A stretch of 47,019 bases of DNA from JAVZYK01 sp049699715 (GTDB lineage: Archaea; Nanobdellota; Nanobdellia; Pacearchaeales; UBA284): the NCBI GenBank assembly GCA_049699715.1, contig JBNAVB010000005.1, positions 1 through 47,019 on the forward strand, given 5' to 3'. A program made the position numbers and the translations under genes. The stretch's first letter is position 1, and each line of letters begins with the position of its first letter. Below, piece by piece: positions 31,669 to 40,564 of the stretch. Below the pieces are notes generated by a model. The model was given only the letters and a program-made list of their open reading frames with translations. It was not told where the DNA came from and ran no database searches.

Positions 31669-32610
31669 TTACAGTTTTTTTATTTTAGCGACGAAAAAAC
31701 CTTCTGTATCATTGTCTTGTGGCCAGATTCTTGCACATTTTTTAAGTTCTTGATTTAATTTTTGTCCTTGCCATTCTGTGATTCCCTCGCGTGTCTTCAA
31801 TGGCAATTCTACTTTTTCTAGCTTGACATTAAAATTTTTTAACGCAAAATCTATTACAAGCTCGTTTTCTTCAGGAGCATGAGTGCAAGTGCTGTAAACA
31901 AGGACACCTTGGGGCTTGAGACACTCGATTGCTGCAGCGATGAGCTTTTTCTGAAGAGCTGCCAAGCCTTTAATCATGTTTAAGTTCCACATTCTTAATG
32001 TTCCAGGCGAGGAGCGGATTGTCCCTTCGCCACTGCAAGGGACATCCGCAAGAATTTTGTCAAATAGAAATCCTTCTTTGACAAGTTTTTTGCACAAGGT
32101 AATTCCATTCATTCTCGTTATTATAACATTTGTGACGCCGCAGCGCTCCAGATTCGAGTTGAGGGCAGTTAACCTATCAATTTTTGAATCGTTCGCTATA
32201 ATTGTCCCTTGATTTTCCATCATTGCTGCGAGTTCTGTAGTTTTTGAGCCAGGAGCCGCGCATAAATCAAGAACAATGTCTTCTTTTGTAGGAGCCAATA
32301 CGAATGGGGGCATCATTGACGCGAGCTCTTGGGCGTAATAGTAGCCAAGCTGATGCTCGAGACACTTGCCAAGCTCGCCTGGCATCATCGAAGATTTGAT
32401 CACAAAGGCATTTTTGAATAGTTCTTCGAGCTTCCACTTTTTTTCTAGGCGTTCTTTCAATGCCTCTTGAGAAATTTTAAGGGTGTTGGTACGGATTGAG
32501 GGTTTAAGGGGCTTTCTTATCCATTTTAGATATTCTTGGAGCTCATCGCCCAATAATAATTTCATCCTCTCGAAAAATTCAGGCTTTGGTTCAATTGTCA
32601 TCGTTTTCAT
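31669..32610 (-). CDS. NOL1/NOP2/Sun-family RNA m5C methyltransferase
   Basis: A 313-aa SAM-dependent enzyme that methylates carbon 5 of cytosine in tRNA or rRNA. Motif I is DLCAAPGSKTTELAAM (115-130); ADVPCSGEGTIRSSPG (188-203) carries motif IV Cys192, and YSTCTHAPEENELV (239-252) carries the catalytic motif VI Cys242. An N-terminal helical RNA-binding region (about 8-100) includes the NTLKIS strand typical of the family. A GGAGAA site precedes the ATG at 32610, which overlaps the end of the zinc-ribbon gene by 20 bp. RNA target cannot be told from sequence. Confidence 0.93.
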   Translation of the reverse strand: MKTMTIEPKPEFFERMKLLLGDELQEYLKWIRKPLKPSIRTNTLKISQEALKERLEKKWKLEELFKNAFVIKSSMMPGELGKCLEHQLGYYYAQELASMMPPFVLAPTKEDIVLDLCAAPGSKTTELAAMMENQGTIIANDSKIDRLTALNSNLERCGVTNVIITRMNGITLCKKLVKEGFLFDKILADVPCSGEGTIRSSPGTLRMWNLNMIKGLAALQKKLIAAAIECLKPQGVLVYSTCTHAPEENELVIDFALKNFNVKLEKVELPLKTREGITEWQGQKLNQELKKCARIWPQDNDTEGFFVAKIKKL

Positions 32611-32830
32611 TTTCTTCTTTTCTCCTTTTAAATTCGTTTAGGTCTATCTCAGGAAAAGTATAATTGCTGTAGCCGCAATTCTGGCATTTGTAAACTGTTG
32701 GCAAGCCAAAATAAGTCCCGGCAGAACCTCCCTGATTGCTCACTTTTATGTTGAGGCTCCTACATCTCGGGCATATTCTTACATATCTCGGATTTTTATT
32801 TTGCTTTTTGTTGAAGGTTTTATTTGGCAC
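32591..32830 (-). CDS. small zinc-ribbon protein in the m5C operon
   Basis: A 79-aa protein with a four-cysteine zinc ribbon: CPRC at 20-23 and CQNC at 49-52. The segment between (NIKVSNQGGSAGTYFGLPTV) is Gly-rich and unlike a ribosomal zinc ribbon. A basic N-terminus (NKTFNKKQNKNPRYVR) suggests RNA contact, and the C-terminus is acidic and Asn-rich. It overlaps both neighbours (11 bp with the upstream gene and 20 bp with the downstream one), so it is translated as part of the operon. Function unknown. Confidence 0.8.
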   Translation of the reverse strand: MPNKTFNKKQNKNPRYVRICPRCRSLNIKVSNQGGSAGTYFGLPTVYKCQNCGYSNYTFPEIDLNEFKRRKEENENDDN

Positions 32831-33284
32831 TTTTTATAATCTCCTGAGAAACATTTATTGTCAAAATATTACCGATAGCCAATCCTATTTGCTCTGCTCG
32901 GCCTGATCTTATTTCCAGAACATACTTAGCCGGCGAGTCTGGAATTATACTTAAACAGGGCTCTTCTTCGCAAGGCTGTGTGTTGGAGCTTATGAAAACT
33001 ACTTTACCTTGACTATTTATCCATATTATATCTAAAGGCAGAGAAGTGTTCTTCATCCAAAAGCTGTAGATATTTTCTTCCGGAAAGATAAAAAGCATGC
33101 CCTTGTTGTCTTCAAGAGAATCGCGAAACATCAAACCCCGAGCACGAGCTTCAGGAGTTGATGCTATCTCCACATCAAAACAAGAGTTCTGGAAACAAAC
33201 TTGTGATGATTTTTGACAGCCGTTCATCAGGACAAGTGCAAGAATACTCAAAATTAGGGCACCAATCGCTCCTTTCCATTTCAT
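32820..33284 (-). CDS. DUF192 lipoprotein
   Basis: A 154-aa protein of the DUF192 family. The N-terminus has a hydrophobic signal (GAIGALILSILALVLMNGC) ending in a lipobox-like MNGC, so it is probably a lipid-anchored extracellular protein. The core shows the family pattern: STPEARARGLMFRDSL, then GMLFIFPEENIYSFWMKNTS and PLDIIWINSQGKVVFI, ending in the ALEI-like VLEIRSGRAEQIGLAIGN. Function of DUF192 is not known. Two in-frame ATGs exist; the one at 33284 has a tttattaa octamer 29 nt upstream and is preferred to the one at 33290. It is the first gene of the four-gene RNA-methyltransferase operon, an unexpected partner. Confidence 0.85.
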   Translation of the reverse strand: MKWKGAIGALILSILALVLMNGCQKSSQVCFQNSCFDVEIASTPEARARGLMFRDSLEDNKGMLFIFPEENIYSFWMKNTSLPLDIIWINSQGKVVFISSNTQPCEEEPCLSIIPDSPAKYVLEIRSGRAEQIGLAIGNILTINVSQEIIKSAK

Positions 33285-33387
33285 AGTCATCCAAGATTTA
33301 AAAAGTTAATAAAGTTTTCTTTGCTCTCATTTTGTCATTTTATAACATAATAAATTTTAAATAATCCCTTTTCATGATTTTAGTGTT

Positions 33388-33406
33388 AAGCTTATTTGAT
33401 AAGCTT
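33388..33406. promoter_or_regulatory. perfect inverted repeat upstream of smc
   Basis: aagcttat - ttg - ataagctt is an eight-pair dyad starting 53 bp before the smc ATG. It overlaps the likely TATA/BRE region, and no transcript-end role is apparent for a neighbouring gene, so it is a candidate operator. Confidence 0.4.
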
Positions 33407-33440
33407 TATTCAATAAGATTTATTCGACAAAAGAGCAAAA

Positions 33441-35840
33441 ATGCCTTATATTAAGAAAATACATCTACATGGTTTCAAGAGCTTTGCTAAGCCAACTGAC
33501 TTAATTTTTGGCAAGGGGATGAATGTCATTGTAGGACCTAACGGAGCTGGCAAAAGCAACCTTGCTGATGCAATATGCTTTGTTCTAGGACGCTTGAAAG
33601 TGAGAACAATGCGAGCTACTAAAGCCGCCGGTTTGATTTATGACGGCGGCAAGGAAAATAAACCTGCACATAGCGCAAAGGTTAGTATGGTTTTTGACAA
33701 TTCAGATAGGGTTTTCTCGTTGCCTACCACAGAGGTTGAAATAACTAGGATTGTAAAGAAAGATGGAACAAGCATTTATAAAATAAACAATGAAACTAAA
33801 ACGAGGACAGAGATGATGGAATTGCTTGCCCAAGCAGGGATAGATGCCGAAGGTTTCAATATTATCCTTCAGGGAGAGATAAACAACATAATAAACATGC
33901 ATCCTGAAGAGAAAAGGCAGGTTATAGAAGAAGCTGCTGGGATAAGCATCTATGAAGAGCGCAAGGAAAAGTCTCTGCATGAACTTGAAAAAACGCAAGA
34001 GAAGTTAAAAGAGATTGGAATCATATTAACTCAAAGACAGGCATATCTTAACAATCTTGAGAAGGATAAAGCGCAGGCCGAGAAACATGAAAAGCTGCGA
34101 AGAGCAATAAGATTGGACAAGGCTTGTATGGTCTTCAAGAATGTCAATGAAAAAAAGAGCGAGGTTGAGAGGTTTTTAAAGAAAATTGAGGAGAAGAAAG
34201 AACAATTGAACAAAGCGCAGCAAAAAACTAGTGCAATTCAATCTAAGATTATAGAAATAGATAAACAGATTCAAGAGATTAATGAGCATATAGAAAAGAC
34301 TTCTGGAGTGACCCAAGAAAAGTTATTTAATGAAATGAGCGAGTTGCGCTCGACAAACGCAGTATTAAACGTTAAATTAGAGAATTACAAAGGGCAACTG
34401 AGCGCCATAGAGAGAAGAGTTGAGCAGCTCAAAATAGATGAAGAGCGGATTATCAAGGAAATTTCTAAACTTGAAGAAGAGAAAGAGAAAAAAGTTGAGA
34501 AAGTCGGAGTTGATATCGGAAGTTTCAAATCAGAAATTCTTGGCGCAGCAGCTGTCATCAAGGAAACTGGCGAGAAATTCACAAAGATATTTGATGCGCT
34601 GTTGGAACAAATTCGCATCAGGAAAAAAACGATAGATGATTTGATAAGACAGAATAAAATAAAACAGATATCTGAAGAGGTCAATGCCCTTATATATTCG
34701 CTGGAAGATAGTCTGGGTGAATTCGGCAAATTAGCGAAGGACACTTCTAAGATTAGCGACAAGATCTCGAAGCTTAAAATAGGCACTGATGAAGAAAGGA
34801 ATATTGTACTTGAGATAGAACTTGCGCGCAAAGAGCTCGAGAGAATTAAAGATATTGTCAAGAAAAGCGCTGACGAAAGAAAAGATATAGAACAATTGAT
34901 GAGCAGCTTGAAGGAAGAGCAAGACAAAAAGAAAAAAGATGTGGAGGAGAAAGAGAAGCTGGAAAAGAAAATAAGGAGTAGTTTTGAGAAGTTACTTGTG
35001 AAAAAATCCCAGTTGCAAGGAGAAGTAAAGAAACAAGAACTAATGCTTAAAGAGCAAGAAGCAGTAGCAAGGACAATCGAAAGCGATATTAACACAATGA
35101 ACATCATAAAGGCAAAAGTGGAAGCCGAGTATGAAATTGCGAAACAAAATTATTTAGAATATGAGGACTTGAAAGAGCAGCTCGAAAAGATTTCTTTGAG
35201 CCGCGCAGAGCTCGAAGCTAGAATCTTGAGAAATGAGAAGGCGCTTGAAGAAATTGGGCCTGTGAACTTGCGAGCCTTGGAAGTTTATGATAAAGTCAAG
35301 GCCGAGTATGATGAGATTGCCGCTAAAGCCGCGACAATTGAGGAGGAGAAGCAGGAAATATTGAAGGTTATTGCAGAAGTGGACAAGAGGAAGAAGCAGG
35401 CTTTCATGCAGGCATTCAACGCGATTAATGAATCATTTGGTAAAAATTTTTCTGCACTCAGCAATAAGGGGCAAGCGTTCCTTGTTTTAGAAAACAAACA
35501 AGAGCCTTTCAAAGGGGGCTTAGATATTGTGATAAAGATAGCTAAAGGCAAGGAAAGGAATGCCGAAGCTTTAAGTGGCGGTGAAAAGGTCATTGTTGCT
35601 TTAGCACTCATTTTCGCGATACAGAAATACAAGCCTTACTGTTTCTACATCTTCGATGAGATTGACCCTGCATTAGACAAGAGGAACAGTGAGATTTTAG
35701 CAAACATATTGAAGGCAAATGTCCAAGGTTCGCAGTGCGTGATTATAACTCACAATGACGCTATCATAAACAATGCTGACATTTTATATGGAACAAGCAT
35801 GCAAGAAGGGGTAAGCAAAATTTTGAGTTTGAAATTTTAA
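33441..35840 (+). CDS. smc: SMC-family ATPase, short and without visible hinge
   Basis: A 799-aa chromosome-structure ATPase. The N-terminal head has Walker A GPNGAGKSN at 32-40 and the Q-loop in IILQGEINNI (about 141-150). The C-terminal head has GPVNLRAL (606-613), the ABC signature LSGGEKVIV at 710-718, Walker B YIFDEIDPALD (about 736-746) and the switch histidine in IITHND. Between them is 165-600, all coiled coil and helix. Canonical archaeal SMC is about 1150-1180 aa with a globular hinge of some 150-180 residues in the middle. I see no hinge sequence here: the central stretch (about 355-480) is a charged helical region with no GxxxDLI-type motifs and no CxxC hook. It may dimerise differently. 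The ATG is the natural SMC start (MPYIKKIHLHGFKSF). Confidence 0.9.
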   Translation: MPYIKKIHLHGFKSFAKPTDLIFGKGMNVIVGPNGAGKSNLADAICFVLGRLKVRTMRATKAAGLIYDGGKENKPAHSAKVSMVFDNSDRVFSLPTTEVEITRIVKKDGTSIYKINNETKTRTEMMELLAQAGIDAEGFNIILQGEINNIINMHPEEKRQVIEEAAGISIYEERKEKSLHELEKTQEKLKEIGIILTQRQAYLNNLEKDKAQAEKHEKLRRAIRLDKACMVFKNVNEKKSEVERFLKKIEEKKEQLNKAQQKTSAIQSKIIEIDKQIQEINEHIEKTSGVTQEKLFNEMSELRSTNAVLNVKLENYKGQLSAIERRVEQLKIDEERIIKEISKLEEEKEKKVEKVGVDIGSFKSEILGAAAVIKETGEKFTKIFDALLEQIRIRKKTIDDLIRQNKIKQISEEVNALIYSLEDSLGEFGKLAKDTSKISDKISKLKIGTDEERNIVLEIELARKELERIKDIVKKSADERKDIEQLMSSLKEEQDKKKKDVEEKEKLEKKIRSSFEKLLVKKSQLQGEVKKQELMLKEQEAVARTIESDINTMNIIKAKVEAEYEIAKQNYLEYEDLKEQLEKISLSRAELEARILRNEKALEEIGPVNLRALEVYDKVKAEYDEIAAKAATIEEEKQEILKVIAEVDKRKKQAFMQAFNAINESFGKNFSALSNKGQAFLVLENKQEPFKGGLDIVIKIAKGKERNAEALSGGEKVIVALALIFAIQKYKPYCFYIFDEIDPALDKRNSEILANILKANVQGSQCVIITHNDAIINNADILYGTSMQEGVSKILSLKF

Positions 35841-35908
35841 GCTAGGCTGAGCCTGGGGGGTTTTACCTCTATTAATGGGTTTTCTTGTGGTTGTGTCCCT
35901 ATTTTTGT

Positions 35909-36352
35909 TTATAATTTTAAATCTTCTGACTTTGGCTGGGGGGTGAGTCTATAGATATTTACAAATAACGCGCAATAAAGAGTTCCGCTCTCTGGGCTGA
36001 TGCTCTTCTGATAATGCTTGAACTCCTTTTTCACTACCTCTATAATTTCTGCTTCTTTTAATAGCTCCTGTCCCCTAAGGATTTTCTCTAAGTTTCTATG
36101 ATTAATCTGGCCTTTGGTGTTGACATAAGTTATTGATTTACCATCCCTGCAATATCTCGGGGCTATCCCTATGCTAATGCTCGAAATCAGTTTAAGATCA
36201 TCCTTGGTATAAATCTTACCCTTCCTTTTTGATTTGACTCTAAGCTCAGCGCCCTCTGGAGAGTACCATTTTATGATGTGAAGCAGACATTCACGAAAAG
36301 TTTCGGATTTAGAGTTATAAGAAACTATTGTAGGTTTAGATGCCGCTGCCAT
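35909..36352 (-). CDS. hypothetical 147-aa protein
   Basis: The product is not recognised. It is a soluble alpha/beta protein with a basic middle (AELRVKSKRKGKIYTKDDLK) and SISIGIAPRYCRDGKSITYV. The frame can be extended 12 codons upstream (start 36388), which adds a hydrophobic stretch, but the extension begins only a few bases after the previous gene's stop and the ATG at 36352 (MAAASKPTIVSYNS) gives a more natural start. It lies downstream of the large surface protein on the same strand, 40 bp away, and may have its own AT-rich promoter (tttttattttta). Confidence 0.6.
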   Translation of the reverse strand: MAAASKPTIVSYNSKSETFRECLLHIIKWYSPEGAELRVKSKRKGKIYTKDDLKLISSISIGIAPRYCRDGKSITYVNTKGQINHRNLEKILRGQELLKEAEIIEVVKKEFKHYQKSISPESGTLYCALFVNIYRLTPQPKSEDLKL

Positions 36353-36392
36353 TTTTAAAGATAAGATAAAAATAAAAAGGTAAAACATTTAC

Positions 36393-38804
36393 TTACTTTC
36401 TGTTATTATTGTTCTTCTTGCCATTGCTTGGTACTTCCTCTTCGAAGAAATCTACAATCTTTTTACCTAAGCCTGTAGCGATTATGATTATAATAATCAG
36501 CACTATTATCCCAATGATTATCCATGGAAGGTAGTTAACAAAAAGTTTTGATCCTGTTGTTTTTGTGCCAGTAATATTTGTCACGTTTGTTTTTGTTACG
36601 TTTGTTGCATTCTGTCTTGGTGTAGGAGTTGTTGTAGTTGTGGATGTGTTAGTCACTGTAACCTTAACGACATTGCTCTGGGTGATGTCATACCCGTCGC
36701 TTGCGTAGAAAGAAACTTCGCGAGTGCCTGTGAACCCTTGCTGCGCTTCGATTGTTACTTCGCTCCCTTCTATTGTCACGCTTAGGTTCTGTGGTTTTAC
36801 AGTAACATAAATCAACTTGTCATCGTTTGGGTCATCGAAATAATCATTCAAGTCTATTGTTTTTTTACTGCCAGATTGTAATGTTATATCCGATATCTTT
36901 TTCTCTAAAACTGGCGCCAGATTTTTTGTAGTGTTAGTTGTAGCATTTGTTGTGTTTGTCTTATTTGTTACATTCGTTTGATTAGTTTGTGTCACGTTCA
37001 TCTGATTAGTTTTTGTAACATTTGTTTTTGTTACGTTTGTGACATTGGAAGTAACATTTGTTGTGCTTGGCTTAAACAAGCTTGCAATCCATGAAATTAT
37101 CTTTGAAAATAATGAAGGCTGTGTGCTAGGGGTTGTTGCTGGGGGCAATGGTTGTGAAGGGACTACTCCTGCCTCTACTACTTTTATTGTTATTGTCTTG
37201 CTTGCGATGATTGTTGTATCCTTCAATCTTACTGTGACCGTGACTATATAATCCTGTACTACTACATCCAATGGAGGAGCGATGTACAAGTATACTGTTT
37301 GCGCTTTCCCTGTTTTTAGTGTGAGCGTGCCAGGATTAAGCTGCGAGAATTTCGTGCCAGTACCAGAGATTTCGAGAGTGTAATTCGCATCGTTTGTTCC
37401 TTTGTTTTCGATTATGAACAATGCGGTAGCTGTACTGTCTTTTGAAACTGTGATGAAGTCATCTTTAGTGCTTATCGCAGGCGAGTAGCACTCTTCCAAT
37501 GAAACCGCAGTTATGTTTAATGTGTCTGTTGCTTCTGCTTTGCTTACCGCATCTATAGCCTTGATTTTTATTGTGTAAGTTGTTGGCTTTGTGTTGTAAG
37601 GAGGGTGTACGTCTAAAACAAGTGATTCTTCCTTTGATGCATTAAGCGTTATGCGTTTCTTACTTATTGTCACCCATTCTGGCGCGTCAAGAACTATGTC
37701 ATAAGTGTTGGTAAATTTGCCTAAGTTTCTTACAACTACTTCATATGTGTTGCTCAAGGCGTTGCACATCTTGTCCTTTTCTTCTTCGATTGTTACAGAA
37801 ACAGCATAACATTTTGAAACCTGTAGCGAGATATCATATTTCTTCAAGACTTTTCCTAAATCCGTCATAACTTCAATATATGTCGTGAAGTTACCTTGTG
37901 TTTTGTAAGGAGGCTCTGCGATCAAGTTGAATGTGCCTTCTGAACCGTTAGCCAAAGTGAGCTCCCTCTGATCTACTTTTGTCCAGTTCGGACCTTCCAT
38001 GTTTATCTTGTAAGTGTTGGGCCTTGTCCCAAGATTCTTTATCTTTATTGGGATTGTTAATTTTTCTGCCTCGCATATAGAATAGTATGTCTTGTTGCTC
38101 GAGATGCTATAATCATAGCATGAAACTATCGAGAAGTTCGCCTTGGCGTTCGCCTGGCCATATTCAGATTTTGACTTTACAACAAAGTTAGCTTCGTAAG
38201 TTCCTGCTGTGTTGCATGAAGTATTGACATATGCCATCACAGTTGCGCTTGAATTTGCGGCAAGAGTCATTGATTTAGAAGATATTTTTATCCATTGGGC
38301 TGCGGGACCTTCAACGTTTAGTTCATAATTCTCAAGATATTTTCCGTTGTTTGTTATAACCAATTTCACACTTCTCTCTTCGCAGGCGCATATCGCCTGG
38401 GAAACTGGCTCTACTTTGATAGCAGTTTGATGGCAGTTCTCAACTATAATATTGTGCTTGACTGTTTTTACTTTGCCTGCCTGTGTAACTGCGATTTCAA
38501 GAATATAATTGCCCGGCGTTATCTTTGAAGAAGGAGTGATGTAAGAATAGAACACCTCTTGTTGGCCTTGTTCAAGCCAGAAACCTTGAGGGATAGTTGT
38601 TGTAAAACTTTCAGCTGTCCCGCCTGTCGCGACTGTAAAAGCTCCAGGCGTCAAGGCGGTGATTATATCTTCTATAACTATAGTACTACCGGGGCACACT
38701 GTGTTTGTTGTTAAATTTGTGGTGATTGTGAAATCTGCTTTCGCTAATGCAGTCAAAGCTACGCTCAAAAATAATGTCAAAAAAATCAAAAATGCCCTTT
38801 TCAT
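36393..38804 (-). CDS. large membrane-anchored surface protein with repeated beta-sandwich domains
   Basis: An 803-aa exported protein. A signal peptide (about 1-23, FLIFLTLFLSVALTALAKAD) is followed by four or five beta-sandwich repeats of about 100-110 residues each, with repeated patterns such as NNGKYLENYELNVEGPAAQW, NLGTRPNTYKINMEGPNWTK and NLGKFTNTYDIVLDAPEWVT. They resemble the NPCBM-associated NEW3 / COG1470 domains of archaeal surface proteins. Conserved cysteines occur near the start of each. An Asn/Thr-rich, sequon-packed linker (about 585-632) and a cadherin-like domain (LNDYFDDPNDDKLIYVTV) precede a membrane helix at about 763-785 and a charged tail. Probably part of the S-layer or cell-surface coat. 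Confidence 0.8.
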   Translation of the reverse strand: MKRAFLIFLTLFLSVALTALAKADFTITTNLTTNTVCPGSTIVIEDIITALTPGAFTVATGGTAESFTTTIPQGFWLEQGQQEVFYSYITPSSKITPGNYILEIAVTQAGKVKTVKHNIIVENCHQTAIKVEPVSQAICACEERSVKLVITNNGKYLENYELNVEGPAAQWIKISSKSMTLAANSSATVMAYVNTSCNTAGTYEANFVVKSKSEYGQANAKANFSIVSCYDYSISSNKTYYSICEAEKLTIPIKIKNLGTRPNTYKINMEGPNWTKVDQRELTLANGSEGTFNLIAEPPYKTQGNFTTYIEVMTDLGKVLKKYDISLQVSKCYAVSVTIEEEKDKMCNALSNTYEVVVRNLGKFTNTYDIVLDAPEWVTISKKRITLNASKEESLVLDVHPPYNTKPTTYTIKIKAIDAVSKAEATDTLNITAVSLEECYSPAISTKDDFITVSKDSTATALFIIENKGTNDANYTLEISGTGTKFSQLNPGTLTLKTGKAQTVYLYIAPPLDVVVQDYIVTVTVRLKDTTIIASKTITIKVVEAGVVPSQPLPPATTPSTQPSLFSKIISWIASLFKPSTTNVTSNVTNVTKTNVTKTNQMNVTQTNQTNVTNKTNTTNATTNTTKNLAPVLEKKISDITLQSGSKKTIDLNDYFDDPNDDKLIYVTVKPQNLSVTIEGSEVTIEAQQGFTGTREVSFYASDGYDITQSNVVKVTVTNTSTTTTTPTPRQNATNVTKTNVTNITGTKTTGSKLFVNYLPWIIIGIIVLIIIIIIATGLGKKIVDFFEEEVPSNGKKNNNNRK

Positions 38805-39038
38805 TTTTCTCTCGTTCCATTAGTATTCCTTAACTTAGTGTCGTTACTTTGGAAGTAAAAGTTGATATATAAACTTTATGATAGTGCAAAATAATATTTA
38901 TACTATATAGGAAATTTTGTAATAATCTTTGAAGAATTCTGGTGGGTACCGAAGGAAAATAAAAAGAGAAGAGAAAAAATAAAAAACAAAAGAGAAAAAT
39001 TTAAACTAACCTTAGCCTTTTGTTTTAAAGCTTTACTT

Positions 39039-40385
39039 TTAGTAATAACTCTCTGCCGTTTCTGTCGTTGTCTTGTGTCTGTGTCTTGTGGTTAACAATA
39101 TAATCAATAACACAACAATAGCCGCTGCAAGCACTATGCCGACAATCATCAAGATGGTCTTCCAGTTGATTTCAGAAGTACTCTTCTTGACATTAGCTAT
39201 AAGATTGTACTGTTTTGATTCACTGCCATAACGGATCTTTGCGCTGAAGACATGCTCGCCTTCCACTGCGTTCTCGCCAGCTGCCAAGTAAACATTTACA
39301 AGCTTGCTTTGACCTGGTGCAAGAGTGAATGTTTGAGGGGTTATTGTGGTTGTAGCCCACCCTTCTGTTCCTGTCGTCTCAACGATAAAATTTTGTGTTA
39401 TAGAGTCAAAATTTGCGACAAGTATTGTGTAAACTGCACCTTCACCTTGCTCGACTTCGTTACTTGTGATCTGCCCTGTGATGTCAACCTTGCCTTCAGG
39501 CTGTTCTTCTTCAGCCCCCCCTTTGTAACCTTCAATAATGATGCTTCTGATTTCATCGTCAGAAACCTCATCATTGTAAGCCTTGACTTCAAGGGTGTAT
39601 GAACCTGCTTTTAAACTAGATGGTAAGAATAGTGCAACAGTTACTTCTTTTGAATCTTCATCGTCGTCATCATCGTTTGGCTCTAAATCACCGACATAAA
39701 TCGTTCTCTCTATGCCAAGCTCATTTATGCTTGCTCGAACATAAACGTCTTCGGCTTCGTAGTTGCCTCGATTTTTAACCACAGTATCAATATAGACAGT
39801 GTCACCTGCCTTGAAACTGTTCATATATCTGTATTCAGAATTGTATAACTCTACGCTCAATATTTCGATGATGTTGGAGATTCTCTGAATTTCTGTATCA
39901 ACATTTGCCTCATCAATTCCCGAAAGATCTTGCTGATGCTCAATCTGAACGTATAATGTATATTCAGCTCGAGCGTCTAAGTCAATAGGGATCTTTAGAT
40001 GCAATGTTCGAGTGTACAAGTTACCACCAAAAACGTCGAATTGAGGCGTTTCGGCCTCGATGTCTTCATGATAGCCTGTAATCCAAGTGTGGACAGTCAC
40101 TTCCTCAAGCAAGTCCACATTGGAAATAAAGCTAACCCTAACATCTGTGGTTGAGCCCCTCTCCAGGCTAGGTGTTCCATATTGATATGTGTAACATGTC
40201 CACCTATCCGGCACAACATCGGGCATGCAGTAACCATACCAGACCATCTCGCCATCGACATAGACTGTCATCTCATTTATATCCGGCTCGCTGTATTCGT
40301 ACCATTGGTCTGCAAGAGCCATGGCATTCAATGCAATTACTGCAATAAAAGCTAAAACAAAAAGCAGACAAAATTTGGTTTTCAT
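39039..40385 (-). CDS. membrane-anchored surface protein
   Basis: A 448-aa exported protein. A signal peptide (about 1-25, ending NAMALADQW) is followed by an N-terminal domain rich in Tyr/Trp and Glu, then CARDB-like beta-sandwich domains (AGDTVYIDTVVKNRGNYEAE and VANFDSITQNFIVETTGTEG). An Asp-rich stretch, LEPNDDDDDEDSK, may bind calcium. A single membrane helix at about 412-433 (ILMIVGIVLAAAIVVLLIIL) precedes a short basic, Thr-rich tail. It shares general architecture with the 803-aa protein downstream and is probably another cell-surface component. The gap between the two genes (38805-39038) has a TATA box for the downstream gene (tttatata, minus strand, 38866-38873; leader about 40 nt). 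Confidence 0.8.
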   Translation of the reverse strand: MKTKFCLLFVLAFIAVIALNAMALADQWYEYSEPDINEMTVYVDGEMVWYGYCMPDVVPDRWTCYTYQYGTPSLERGSTTDVRVSFISNVDLLEEVTVHTWITGYHEDIEAETPQFDVFGGNLYTRTLHLKIPIDLDARAEYTLYVQIEHQQDLSGIDEANVDTEIQRISNIIEILSVELYNSEYRYMNSFKAGDTVYIDTVVKNRGNYEAEDVYVRASINELGIERTIYVGDLEPNDDDDDEDSKEVTVALFLPSSLKAGSYTLEVKAYNDEVSDDEIRSIIIEGYKGGAEEEQPEGKVDITGQITSNEVEQGEGAVYTILVANFDSITQNFIVETTGTEGWATTTITPQTFTLAPGQSKLVNVYLAAGENAVEGEHVFSAKIRYGSESKQYNLIANVKKSTSEINWKTILMIVGIVLAAAIVVLLIILLTTRHRHKTTTETAESYY

Positions 40386-40411
40386 TTTTTAAAATTTATT
40401 TATTTAAATTC

Positions 40412-40425
40412 GCATTTCGAAATGC
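40412..40425. promoter_or_regulatory. 14-bp perfect palindrome in the promoter of the 448-aa surface protein
   Basis: gcatttcgaaatgc is a perfect palindrome. On the minus strand it lies directly downstream of a TATA-like atttaaat (40426-40433) and upstream of the expected transcription start near 40404. That is the position where a repressor would block initiation. Confidence 0.5.
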
Positions 40426-40564
40426 ATTTAAATTGTTTTTCACAGCTAAAATCTATTTAAAAAGTTTTGTGTGCTACCAAAACTGTTGCTACCAATCCTG
40501 AGTAATTCATGGAACTTGAAGAAAAATTATTACTATAAGTGGGTAATCAAAAAAAATGAGCGAT

